Assembly: GCA_031310005.1 (NCBI GenBank)
Contig: CM062382.1
Span: forward strand, 930,001 to 994,000
Source: Dactylellina haptotyla
Taxonomy: Eukaryota; Ascomycota; Orbiliomycetes; Orbiliales; Orbiliaceae
Direction: 5' to 3'
Length of the DNA stretch: 64,000 nt
Below the pieces are notes generated by a model. That model was given only the letters and a program-made list of their open reading frames with translations, did no database searches and was not told the DNA's origin. Shown here in pieces: positions 1 through 10,616 of this stretch; the stretch's first letter is position 1, and each line of letters starts with the position of its first letter. The position numbers were made by a program, and so were the translations under genes.

Positions 1-220
1 TATCAATTTTTTATTTATTTCGATTATTCCAATTGCAACTAAAAGCTAACCATGCACATCCCGCGCCGTTAAAGAGGTTGTTCGTTGACAAATCATACCA
101 AAATGCTAATACTATCGTAATGTGAAAAAAAAGAGAGAACCAGGAGACTGGGAATAAGAGGACGTATCGGGGGAATTGAGGGGTAATACTAAATGGGGAA
201 TCGATATCAAATTGATAGCT

Positions 221-1054
221 CTACATCACAGCACACATAGCACAAATTCCTCCTTTTCGCGGATCCTGAGGTGGCTTATAGTTCGGATCCATCCTTCTTA
301 TTTCCCGAACTAGGTCGGTGAAAGTCTCGTCTACATTGACCCTGTCCTTTGCTGAGGTTTCCGTAAACTTGCAACCCAACGTCTCAGCCATAGCCTGGCC
401 ATCTTTTATGAGGAAACGAAGAATTATTAGCATCGTCGTAATTTCAAGTATATAAATCTCGAGGAGTTTTTTGTAGCTTACCTTCAGTTGAAACTTCACG
501 TTCTCCCAGTAGGTCGGACTTGTTTCCAACGAGAATCAAAGGTACAACTTTTTTCTCCGTTTGTCGTAATATTGTTTTGTGTATCGCGTCGACTTTTTCG
601 AAAGAAGCTTTCGATGTAACAGAATAAACAATTAGGAATCCGTCTTTGCCTCGTGTCCTGTGATATGAGTTGCTTTCGTGTTCCCCCTGGGCTGCTGTGT
701 CTAGGATGTCGAGCATTCCGGTGTCTTCGTCGATAACAGTTTGTTTCTGGTAGCTGTCTGTAGAACCCCAAATAATTAGCTTTGTTGAAAAGAGAGACAT
801 TTGGGGTTTTTCCTATTTGCCGGCTTACCCTCCATAGTGGGATCGTAGTCGTCATAAAACATCCCTCGTGTGTACATGAGACTTAGACATGATTTACCAA
901 CACCACCCTCTCCGAGAACCGAGATATTGTACTCCTTGCGGAGTTTACGTTCGATGGGTTCTGCCTAATGTTTTGGAACAGTGGAGGTGGTGTCAGTGTG
1001 TTGAAACTCGCGTATCGGATAAAAATCTGCCTCTCCTAAGATACAACTTACCAT
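221..1054 (-). CDS. Ras-family small GTPase, paralogue 1, with CaaX box
   Basis: Four exons (1052..1054, 829..964, 482..757, 221..402) give 198 aa. The first exon is only the ATG; the donor GTAAGT follows at once and the protein continues AEPIERKL. Ras motifs are in order: P-loop GEGGVGKS (residues about 17-24), effector loop YDPTMEDSY, G3 DTAAQGE, G4 NKSD, G5 ETSAK, and a C-terminal CAVM that fits a farnesylation CaaX box, so a membrane-attached signalling GTPase is expected. Two positions are unusual: the residue equivalent to Ala11 of H-Ras is Glu, and Gly60 of the near-invariant DxxG motif is Ala. Intron positions inside the Asp of EDSY and after the STE/SAE segment match those of the neighbour at 1572-2675, so the two are tandem duplicates. 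Family assignment is certain; nucleotide cycling and downstream pathway are unknown. Confidence 0.93.
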
Positions 1055-1571
1055 GAAGCCTGATTATACTTATCAGTATATCTACTGGTTCAGGATTCGA
1101 TGCAAAGCTTTTTGGCTAGCAACGATTGGAGGTGATTAAAGTAGTAGAAGAAGATAAAGAGAGAAGATCATGTTATCTATTTATGGGGTATGTAAAGGGT
1201 AAATATATACGGCCTTGGCCTACGCTTTCGAGTTCCACTATCTCAAAAGAGATGCATGGCCCCGTATTTGCGCGGACAGTTATATTCGGCGAGGATAGCC
1301 CAAGCATGCACACCACCACCACGACAGCACATTTTCAAGCCCTACCACACGGCGCCTTCAACCGACCGCGCGTACGTAAATTATGAATGCATATATAATA
1401 TTTGCAACGCGCCCAAATTTTTATTACTGCTCGGTAACCATTCATAATCGCACGGTTTTATTAACATTTACTTTACGGCAAATTTCGTTTGTAGAAATTA
1501 TAGGTTTCCAGTTATGAAGATTAATATTAAGATCGGAATATTAGACAAAAATAATAAACTCGGTTCTAGCT

Positions 1572-2675
1572 CTAGACTTTAATAAATTTACCAGAGGCCC
1601 CGTCTTTCTTCTTCCGATGATGAATCGTAAGACTTCTCTTTATCTTCCCGAAGAAGCCCCCTTTCTTTGGTTTGCTTTCCCCTTCCTCTGGAATAGCTCT
1701 GCTTTGTATACTGCCTTTGTGGCCGTGCTTGGACTCCGTGGGTGAAAACAGCGTATATGAGGCAGCACTAGCTCGCTTGACGTATTTTTCAAAGTATTGA
1801 CCAAGATCTTTAGGCCTATCACTCTCCTTCGGCGGCTCAGGAGGAGGTTCTAATACTTTGATTCCGCGAACAAGATCGAAAAATGCTTCTTCAACGTTTA
1901 TCCGGTCTTTCGCCGAGGTCTCCAGAAATTTACATCCAAATTGCTGGGCTAGTTCAGCACCCTCTGAGATTCGATATATATTAATACCAATTTATTCACT
2001 GATGTGGTTCGGAGTCTTGTTACTTACCCTCAGCTGAAACCTGTCGTTCGACCTCAAGATCAGACTTATTCCCGACGAGTATCATTGGAAACGAATCTTC
2101 ACTAGAGATGTTTTGAAGCTTCCTATGCCGGGATATCGACTGTTGTAGGGGTACCAATTCCTCGAACGAAACTCTATCGGTTATAGAATATACGAATAGG
2201 TAGCCATCTTGCCTTCGACGTTTCCGGCATTCGGTATGGCAGTCGTCTTCGCACATCGTCTGTTGACCAACAGTGTCCAAGATGTCGAGATTTGTCATTT
2301 GCTCGTCGATAAGAATGGATTTCTTGTACGAGTCTATTTCGGGCCGTGAGTTAGTTCCGCCTCAAATTTCATGATGGCAGTACCGATAGAGATTCCAGGC
2401 TGACCTTCAAGCGTAGGATCGTACTCATCCATGAACCATGAAAGAGTGAATTGAAGAGTTAGGCATGATTTGCCCACACCTCCGCTTCCATATACTGCGA
2501 TTTCGTATTCCTTGGACTCCTGTTCGCCCTATATTTGGTCGTGCGGGTCAGTATTATATGAGTGAGCTTAGAATATTCTCTTATGATGATCTATGATCGA
2601 GCAGCTGCGGGGCTGGGCATAAGAGGGAGGCCAAAAAAAATCCAGTTGCCAGCGCCTGACATGCAAACATACCAT
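1572..2675 (-). CDS. Ras-family small GTPase, paralogue 2, no CaaX box
   Basis: Four exons (2673..2675, 2405..2528, 2028..2333, 1572..1963) give 274 aa. As in paralogue 1, the first exon is the ATG alone, here followed by GTATGT. Motifs: P-loop GSGGVGKS, effector YDPTLEDSY, DTVGQQ (DxxG intact), NKSD and ETSAK. Switch II is about four residues longer than in H-Ras and is rich in Cys, His and Arg ([10 protein letters not shown]), and there is a short acidic insertion before VGNKSD. After the G domain comes a tail of about 90 residues with a Pro/Glu stretch and a Lys/Arg-rich end (HHRKKKDG) that terminates in KFIKV. There is no terminal CaaX, so membrane binding, if any, would be electrostatic or through a partner. 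It lies 517 bp upstream of paralogue 1 on the same strand. A missed 3' exon cannot be excluded. Confidence 0.88.
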
Positions 2676-4097
2676 GGATACGACTTTTACTGCTGACTTT
2701 TCGAAACAGAATAGGTATGATATCGACTATACTCTTATATATAAAAACACCGATCAACGGGCTTTAACATGGAGGAATTATACATATGAAAGAAGGAGGT
2801 TAAGTCGGGAAACGTGTCGAAGTCTTGGACAGCCATATCTCTCTGTAACCATGTAAATATTGTGCCGTATAATAAGGCATATATACTCAGGTACTCGTGG
2901 ACAGTTTTTTCCAGATCTCCGTATCAGACGGATTGTTTAGTAGAGACGAAGACAACCTGGGAATGTCATACCAGTAGTCATCTTTGTTAGTGTTGGGCTA
3001 TCAGCTAAACGAAGCCACTAGTATCGAGAATGGTGTAGTCTCCCCGCCTCAGAATTCTGGCTTGGGAGTAAGCATTGTTTCCCGTCCTCTTGCAGTAGAG
3101 AGCAAGGAAACAGATATCAAATCAAGAGCAACCCATGGCTTTGCAATCGGAGATGTCTCCTAGGTGCATTATAGAAATATAAAAAAAAGGGTAGCTTGGC
3201 TGGCCATTATTTGATTAGGTTCTAGGTGCTCCGTGCACCCCACGCGCTCAGGCTTTGACTGATTTGCTAGTCGCCCGTTTCCCGTCCGCTTCCCCGAAAC
3301 CTCTGTCACGAAACTCGTCCACACTCTCATTTCCAACCCAAATCTGGAGATCTTGCATGAGGTCGTGGGTGAGAGTGGGGTTTCCACAGGAGGCTCCCAG
3401 CCAATGAGGCTGACCGGGTTGGGCCAAACCTGGATGCACCCCTCGATTGAGGATGCTTTTGCCTGTCAAACCGGGCACCAAATCCAACAGAAAACCGGAA
3501 TGACTGGGTCGGAACGCCCCCAGCTTTCCCCTCTAGAGCGCGTCACAAATCGGATCCCAGTGCGCGGTGCGTCCTGGTGCAGACTCATGCAGCAGGACCA
3601 CTCAGTGACTGATATCTAACCCCCTGGTCGATATCATATCGCCTGCTGAATCTCAAACAGCAATTTGTTTTTCTCGCTAGCCCAGGGTACCGAGGGGGAA
3701 AGAAGATGGTGGGCTGGCCCAGACCTTTGGGTGCCCTGAAATTCCTCTTCCCATCTCTTCGAAAAATTTCAACCTTCTCATCCAGTTCGTGTATTTTTTT
3801 TAGTTCGGATGATACTTATATAGCGTTTTTCTTTCGTTACCAGTCCTTCCCGGCGTGTCTTTCTTTTGTGCGACCCGAATATTTCATCCCTTTCTTCCTT
3901 GCAGCGCTAAATACACGTGCTTCTTTTCATTCAGTTGTAAAGGGAGAACGTGAATGCTATGCTTGTCCGACCATAATAGCTCTCAGTCAGGAGCATTCTT
4001 CAAGAAAACGTCCACCTGGATCCGGCACCCGTTCCGTGACGGCCGTTACTCGACCACGCCCGAGGAATAGCCTTCTCATGTTCGGACGGTCGCAATC
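2676..4097. other. Intergenic region between ras paralogue 2 and the large Cys/His protein
   Basis: This is the divergent upstream region of the minus-strand ras gene and the plus-strand gene starting at 4098. Open frames of 70-180 codons exist at 3169-3619 and 3706-4251, but they overlap on opposite strands, have no recognisable domain and are probably chance frames. No tRNA, repeat or transposon signal was seen. Confidence 0.6.
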
Positions 4098-7000
4098 ATG
4101 TCGATTCGCCACGGCAATTGTAACTTTCGGAACCTCGAGTTCAACACCGTTTGCGGCTGCCAGGAATTCACGCCCGAAGAGGACGACGATGGAGCTCCAA
4201 GCGGGCTCACATCTTCGGGAGGTCGTGCACGTAAGGTGTGTCATCGTGTAACCTTGAAAGTATATACCGCGCGGTACTTGTAAACTCACAAATCTGGTGA
4301 ATCTGTAGACGTGTCTTTGTGGCCACTTCGTAAACTTCCACACGAAACACCTCGAAGAGTCTCGCGAGCAGAGGAAGCAGGCGTACGGCGAGAGTTTCCG
4401 GTCCGCGAGGCTGAGATCCGGAGCGACAAGTCCGACTTCCATCGTCGCTTTGGCAAATGCAAAACAGACGCCGGCGACGCAGCCGGTCCAGGATTTTGAC
4501 GAACCTTACACGCTTTCGAAGACTTTCGAAGACCCTGTACGATACCAACCGAACCCTCCAGGCCGGATATTGACGGGCAGTTTTGGTGGCGAAACAGGCC
4601 TCGGAATCAGCCTGCGGACCAACAGAGATATCGACAGATCCAACGGTGGGCGGTCAGGAGACTCGTCTGCCGTTACAGAGATCGCTCCTCACCTTGCGTA
4701 CATGCCTGGTCGATATCAAGGTCTGCTTGGTGAGCCGAGGCGGGAACAACGAGGAGGAGCGGGCCAGCTCCTACGGTCCGCTCGCTCCTCGCCGTTGTTG
4801 GGTCACCAGGCGACTATGCAGCAACTCAACTCGTACAGAGGCCCGGCGGACGACGCAACCATCGCATCGACGGTGGCAGATTCTCAAATCATCACTGGGC
4901 AGGATAGATATCTCGAGTTCGATAAAAGGGTCAATGGTGCACTTCACATGGTGCGAGGCTTGTCCCAAGCATTTCTCCCAATCCACCTGCAAGAGGGTAT
5001 CCGTCTTCATACCCCAGGTTCTGCAAGAGACAACTCGCCATTGATCGCATTTGATGACCGGGAGCCTTTGAGTGATGAACTGCAGCGTCAGACTCTGGCT
5101 ATCGAAGCACAGTTACGGGATCTTGCGAGGGCGGTCGCTGGTCATATGAATACTGGTGGTACAATGGATGAAGAACCTCGAAATCGAATCGAGGAGCTTC
5201 CACAGAGTCTACCAACCGAAAGTCCGGTCCGCCAGCAGACATTAAGCTCACCGATCAAGTCGCCATCTGATAAGGTTACCTCTGCTCCTCAAGCGCCACC
5301 GTCCTCTCCGCCTCCTCCTTCTCAGGTGGTCGTTGGCAACGAGGTTGCGCTGACCAGTGAAACATCCATTGCCCAACCTGTTCCTGGCGCCTCGGAGTCA
5401 TTCGTTAACAAGAAAATCCATGAAATCAACGAAAAGGTTGATTTGCAGGAAGAAATGTGTAATGATGTGATCAAGTTCAAAAACGACACAGAGGAGGAGA
5501 TCGCAGAAATGGGTGCAAATGTGTTTACTCTGGAAGAGAGATTGAATAATATGGAAAACCAGTTTCAAAGGTACCTGGAGGACAGGGAGCAAAGTTTTCG
5601 GAAACGATCCCGGGATGACGAAGACGAAGGATCTGGGAATGAGCGGAAGAAGAGAAGACGCCGCAGACGGGAGACAGACCTACGAACACCTTCCTCTGTG
5701 GATAAGACTGAGAAGAACTACTCAAAGAAAGTCGCCAGGGGATCCGAAGTCAACCAGCTCGAAGGCACCTTCAAGCAAACTTTGACTACTACGACCTCGT
5801 TCACCCGCACCCACTCTACATCAACTTCCTTTACCTCGGCTTCTTCTTGTTCTACTTCTACTCGACTGAACCAGACTGCCTTGATCAAATCGCTCTCAAA
5901 CCAAATCGGCGTGCTTCAACAGCGTCTTCAGCAAGTCGAAGCCGTTGCTGCGCCATCCCTTGATCGCCCATGGATCGTTCAGGTGATTGTCCTGCCCCAA
6001 TCCACATGGACAACATGGAGATGCACCAAGGATAGTCAGCTCGTTGAACAACAGAGAGCCCCGAGAGCACTCCAGCATACAGGAAGAGCATGGAAGCGTC
6101 TGCACTCACGAGGCTTAATTAAATGTCTTGAAGTCACGGGGGGTGAAGCGAGGGATATGGAACGGGCCATCCGCAAGGCGTTCAGCAACATATTCAGTAC
6201 TTTGTATGAATCTAACGATTCTTCTGCAAAGGAAGACGGGCCATTTGACTGGTCACCACTTCGCAAAGCACCAGAACAAATAACTCTTCGGGCTCTCACT
6301 CAAGAAGAGATGAGCAAGCAGTTCTGGAAGGTGGATTTCCTTCGTGGGACGTGCGCTGAAGATCTTGGTCCGTCGACTCCTAGTCCCAGGTCTTCACATG
6401 TACCATCGTCGGACCCTCTATCCAAGAGTAGCCAAGTGCCTAAATCCTCGCCCATCAAGAACCAAATCTCCGTTGCCAAACCCACCCATCGGCTATATAT
6501 TACCAATTGCTGGACGGCTACAATGGGTGCATCATGGGATACAACCCGAGATAACACCCAAGTTTCCTCAGCAAACTCGAAGCGACGCGCTGGCTCGGTG
6601 CTTAGCACCCAGCCGTCTTCGCTCGGCGTCAACTCTCTAAGGCTCAAATCCCGGGTGGACGCTCGCAGGTCCCTAAGTCCGAAATTAGGAGGCAACGAAC
6701 ACTCCTACCGAAGCGGCTGGTCTGATATCCGCAATCTACCCCCAGAGACTGTGTATATACACGATAGTAAGCACGAGATTGCCAGTCTCAAACCTCGACC
6801 AGCCGAAGACGAGGCATTCTGGTATTACGACCCTTGCCTCGATGGTCCTCGCGAAGATGGAAGTACTTCGGGAGACGGAAGCGTCTCTGATACCGCACAA
6901 GAAGGTAACCTGCTTAGCGGGAAAGACGATTTTATTGGCGGGTTTAAGACCACGAAGTCTTCCCAGCGGGCCACAAGCCAGCGAAAGGAGCACAGCCAAA

Positions 7001-7647
7001 GATCACAAAGGGCGGCTACTCAAATGAGCGTTCACGAACTCGCGAATATGTCATCCCATTCCCATCACCCTCCTCTCCTATTCTCCCAACCATCATTCAC
7101 GGGACGTTTAGCACCGAGTCTATCTCGGAATAGTTCCCGGAGTCTCGGAGAAGGCGATCTTGCAGGTACCGCATCCCTCGGCATGCTCAGTCACGATTCG
7201 GATAGCACACCGAAGGCGAGAAGTTTTGTTGGCACCCCCGGCTCGTCCTTTGCGAATACTGCGCCCTCCAATACACGGGTGCTGCGGAGTTCCCGTCGTT
7301 TAAAGGAGCCTCGGGATACTAGCGACGGCGAAACTCCCACAAACTCCATGATTGGTGGGCGTAACGGATCACAGCCGTCGTTTCTGTTACGTCAAGATAG
7401 CAAAAGCAGCGTTGCTGAGCGGTGGGAAGATGCGCCACAACGACTTTCGAGAGCGTCGACGACTGAGGACGAACCGCAGGCATCCCTGCTCACTAATCCG
7501 CACAACTCGGAGGAAACCAATGCTGAGCTCATGTCTAAGTACGGTCATGACAATACCACACTCGGTAAATACATTGGGCCATTGACTCCCCACAGCGTAC
7601 CTCCCATTGAGGAGGCGATCAGTGAACTCCGGGAAATGGATTCCTGA
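4098..7647 (+). CDS. Large disordered fungal protein with Cys/His-rich N-terminus, coiled coil and basic NLS-like tract
   Basis: The long frame has no ATG at its 5' end: it opens after an in-frame TAG that is part of a CTGTAG acceptor (exon 2 from 4309). Joining exon 1 (4098..4235, donor GTGTGT) gives 1,158 aa. The join brings together VCGCQEF and TCLCGHFVNFH, a CxC plus CxCGHxxxFH arrangement that looks like a small zinc site and that I associate with uncharacterised ascomycete proteins. Further on are a predicted coiled coil (about residues 375-430), an Arg/Lys run (KKRRRRRR) suited to nuclear import, Ser/Thr-rich linkers, and conserved-looking blocks AWKRLHSRGL and FWYYDPCLDGP. An alternative exon 1 uses the ATG at 4078 with the stronger donor GTAAGG at 4231; it keeps the frame but loses the first CxC. 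An extra in-frame intron near 5983-6075 is possible. Function unknown. Confidence 0.72.
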
Positions 7648-8557
7648 AAACACTTCTTAAATTGCATATTTATCCTTAATATTTCTTATGTAAAATTTAC
7701 TTGTTCTTGAATTCTGAAAACCAGCGGCTTGCTGGTTATTTGTTTTACCCTACTGTTCACTACTATTTCCTATGTCTTGCATCTAGCGTTTGGCAAAAAA
7801 GCAGTTTGATATGTATTTTTTGGGATCATTGGAGGATTTCTATTTCGTCACACCTAGCAATTGTTGTTTTCATTGGTCGCATTGTTTTTCACTTATAGCA
7901 CATCAGCATCACAATCTTTGGTGATGGATTAACGGCCGTGGGCGGGTTAGATAAGATATACGGGGGTAATTATCCTTTTGGAGGAACTAGTATTTAAAAG
8001 CCAAATATCACATTCGTAGGATATTCTATCAATTCGGTTCTCGTCAATTCGGTTCTCGTAAATGTATCCCCTGGGTTTAAGAAAGAACCCCAGTGAAAAT
8101 TCAATTGATATCCTCTGCATACAGGTGCGTTGGTGGACCTCGAGGGCTCGAGTTGGTGCGTATACATGAGACTCTCTTCGCGGGCTGCAACTGTGGTAGG
8201 ACCTCCTTTCAACAACCTCACACCCAACCACAACGAGGCATCTCCTAGCTTCTCAAACACTTATGGGAACTGCAACCATGTAAACCTTCGTACCGGCAAT
8301 CGAGGAACGCGATAACCATCCGCCCACCGTCATATGCGTCCTTTCAGAATTGACGCTGGGCAAACTGCAACAAGTTACCAACACTTTCGCCAATTTAGGT
8401 GATTTTGAGCCACATTTTTTAAAGACATCATGGAGATGACTGAGTATCAAATGAAAATAAGTGTATCGAAATAAAGAACATATATCTAGAATTGGAGTTA
8501 TTATATTCATATCTTGGCTTCCATTATTATCAACTAACAAAAGTAATTGTATATAAA
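7648..8557. other. Intergenic region with a 15-bp tandem repeat
   Basis: This is the gap between two plus-strand genes; it holds the 3' end of the large protein gene and the promoter of the SWIM gene. The only structure seen is an exact 15-bp unit repeated twice at 8029-8058. Short frames on the minus strand here start with non-ATG codons and show no domain. Confidence 0.6.
8029..8058. repeat. Two-copy 15-bp tandem repeat
   Basis: The unit TCAATTCGGTTCTCG is repeated exactly at 8029-8043 and 8044-8058. No function is apparent; replication slippage is a sufficient explanation. Confidence 0.9.
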
Positions 8558-9463
8558 ATGACTCACAAAGTTGACCTCCCTTCGCGGGTCTTATTAAGCT
8601 CGTTGTTCAACTCCATGGCTACTATAGAACTTCCTTCCGCGGAAGCAAATGAAGGACCTCCAGCAGGCACATATGGAATAAACCCAACTGCGCCAGCAAA
8701 TCCTCTACGAAACCTCACATCTCAGTCTAGGAACCTCTTTCTTACAGCCCACTGCCTGCTTCCTGCAACTTTCCTTGCAGCACTGGATCTGCTCGAGAAG
8801 TCACTTGTGGTGCGATACAGGACTTCTGATCCCAGCCCTCATGTGTCTACCGAAGTCTTCCCGCAAGTTTATTACATCCGGTCGAACCCGCCGCCGCCGC
8901 AAAACTTAGCGATCCCGGGTCCTAATTTCACTTCAACTGCAACACCGCGCCCGTTTCCTAAATCTGCGAAATCATATGTCTACGAAGTGCGAACTGCGTC
9001 TTGGAACTGCACGTGTATAGCTTTCACGCTGGCAGCGTATCAGCGGCATACTTTGTTACATACGCAAAACAAGGGATATGGTTTGGATGACGCCGAGGAA
9101 TCGGGCGAACAAGCGATGGACTTGGAAAGACTACCCGGGAATGATGATAAAGCTGGAAAAGGTTTAGAATGCATGGGAATTTACAAGGAGAATAAAAATA
9201 ATAATGAAGAAGTTCCTGATGCTGAATGGGATAGAGAGGGATCTGAGTCGGATGACTCCAATATATGGTACGGCGGGATTAGTACACTTAGTCTGGAGGC
9301 GGCGGGTAAGGGAAAGAATGCGAGGGAGTCTGCAATTCCGGTGTGTAAGCATCTTCTTGCGGCTGCTCTAGCTGAGAAATGTAAAGCGTTATTTGGAGGG
9401 TACATAGTTGAGCAGGTGGTAACTGCGGATGAAATGATTGAGAAGGCGGTTCTTTGGGAGTAA
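8558..9463 (+). CDS. SWIM zinc-finger protein, Sws1/ZSWIM7 (Shu-complex)-like
   Basis: A single exon of 301 aa from the first ATG in frame (MTHKVDLPSR). The SWIM zinc motif CxC...CxH is present as NCTCIAF (C151, C153) and PVCKHLLAAAL (C263, H265). The flanking words, an aromatic residue before CxC, xAFT after it and CKHLLA-type C-terminal half, match the Sws1/ZSWIM7 branch. Known family members pair with Rad51 paralogues and promote homologous recombination in the nucleus. The two zinc half-sites are separated by about 109 residues of acidic, low-complexity sequence, far more than in the textbook SWIM motif. The assignment to Sws1 rather than another SWIM protein rests on the motif context and on length, and is an inference. 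Confidence 0.7.
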   Translation: MTHKVDLPSRVLLSSLFNSMATIELPSAEANEGPPAGTYGINPTAPANPLRNLTSQSRNLFLTAHCLLPATFLAALDLLEKSLVVRYRTSDPSPHVSTEVFPQVYYIRSNPPPPQNLAIPGPNFTSTATPRPFPKSAKSYVYEVRTASWNCTCIAFTLAAYQRHTLLHTQNKGYGLDDAEESGEQAMDLERLPGNDDKAGKGLECMGIYKENKNNNEEVPDAEWDREGSESDDSNIWYGGISTLSLEAAGKGKNARESAIPVCKHLLAAALAEKCKALFGGYIVEQVVTADEMIEKAVLWE

Positions 9464-9585
9464 CTCCATGTAGTTCTATCATGATGTATGAGTTCTTAGG
9501 TTTTTGGATTTTTGGATTCCACTATAATAATTCTTTGTCTTCATAATATAATACCCTTAGAACAGGAAAAAAATTGATTTAAAAA

Positions 9586-9750
9586 TTAGAGATAAATTAT
9601 GTCGGAATCACTCGAGGCCGAATACCATTTACATCGAGGTAAGCTTCCAGATACAGATCCCACGTACCCACCACCTCCGTAGAGCCCGAATCTCTTTTTA
9701 AGGAGAAAACAGACAAGAAGCAGCAATGGTACACCTGCGAACAGGTTCAT
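9586..9750 (-). CDS. Possible small single-pass membrane protein (doubtful)
   Basis: A 54-codon frame beginning with ATG at 9750. Its first 20 residues form a strongly hydrophobic segment (GVPLLLLVCFLL) followed by KKR and a Gly-rich stretch, which would fit a small membrane protein. There is no homology I recognise and no intron or promoter support. It lies 3' of the SWIM gene on the opposite strand and could be chance. Confidence 0.18.
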   Translation of the reverse strand: MNLFAGVPLLLLVCFLLKKRFGLYGGGGYVGSVSGSLPRCKWYSASSDSDIIYL

Positions 9751-10203
9751 TCTTCCATCATTTGAAAACAGGTTCACCTCCACTAGAAAGTAAGAGAACG
9801 CGATATAAATATCAAGATGGGGTCCATGCTTTTTGTCGTCATAGGTTAATCACGGGAGCATCAGCTTGGAGAACGGGAGAAGAGATTGGTAGTCCGCAAA
9901 ATATATGGGTACCGAGTATTCGATTCGCTGCAGTTGTTGCTTTCGCAAGAACTCTAAATCGCAAGACTATAGATATCATGTCTAAATAGCCGCCCCACTC
10001 TAGTGGTATAAAAACAAGAAACTCGTGAAATACGAAGCTCGCTCAAGTATATAAGTTTAAAATGTGTCGTACGGATATAATATCAACGCCGGTAAATGGT
10101 TGCGAAGGTATCAATGGCCGGAAGGCCAGATTACTAGGTGTAGTTGTGGTACTTAGGTGGGAAAAGAGGGAGCCTGTGTCGTTGTGACGCCAAAGAAAAG
10201 CGC

Positions 10204-10616
10204 TTATAACTTGGCTCCCTCCTTGACGGTTCCGATCTTGAGCTTTGGAGAGTACTTCTTCAAGACACCATCATTGTGGTACTGTGTTTTCCCAATTGGA
10301 ACGAGTCAGCGTACGCTCAGAGTTGAGAACCCGACGCGCTCCGAGATGTAGTTTACCTTCCAGAACTGCTTTGTCGCATCTTTGCCGGCGACGCGCATGA
10401 GGATTTTCTTGCCACCAGGGTGCTCGTCAACGAAGTCTGTTTCCCGATGCGAAGGTTAGTAAGAATGCTCTCTCATCTCTAAGAGGGCCCGCCTCCAGAT
10501 GAGTGGCCTGACATACTCGTGACGTCGTAAACACCATCATCAATGATGATGTACATGCCATCGCCGGCCTCCTTGTGCTTGGCAACGTCGGCGGGAGTGA
10601 ACTGCTTGTCGGACAT
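10204..10616 (-). CDS. Small soluble cytochrome b5
   Basis: Three exons (10517..10616, 10357..10436, 10204..10281) give 85 aa. The cytochrome b5 fold is evident: FTPADVAKH start, [15 protein letters not shown] with heme ligand His39 in HPGG, and the second ligand His62 in FWKYHN, ending in LKIGTVKEG. Both axial ligands are present, so heme binding and electron transfer are expected. Unlike microsomal b5 there is no C-terminal hydrophobic anchor, so the protein should be soluble. The first intron interrupts the Asn codon of VTN and the second lies exactly between FWK and YHN. The 85-residue size is close to that of other small fungal b5 proteins. The electron partner cannot be told from context. 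Confidence 0.93.

Noticed and set aside
3706-4251. 181-codon open frame upstream of the large Cys/His protein
   Set aside because: It overlaps the likely first exon in another frame and has no domain. Only its last part (from ATG 4078) is kept, as an alternative exon 1.
7947-8260. Minus-strand frames over the 15-bp repeat encoding ENRIDENRID
   Set aside because: Non-ATG starts, overlapping frames and no homology; the repeat alone explains the pattern.
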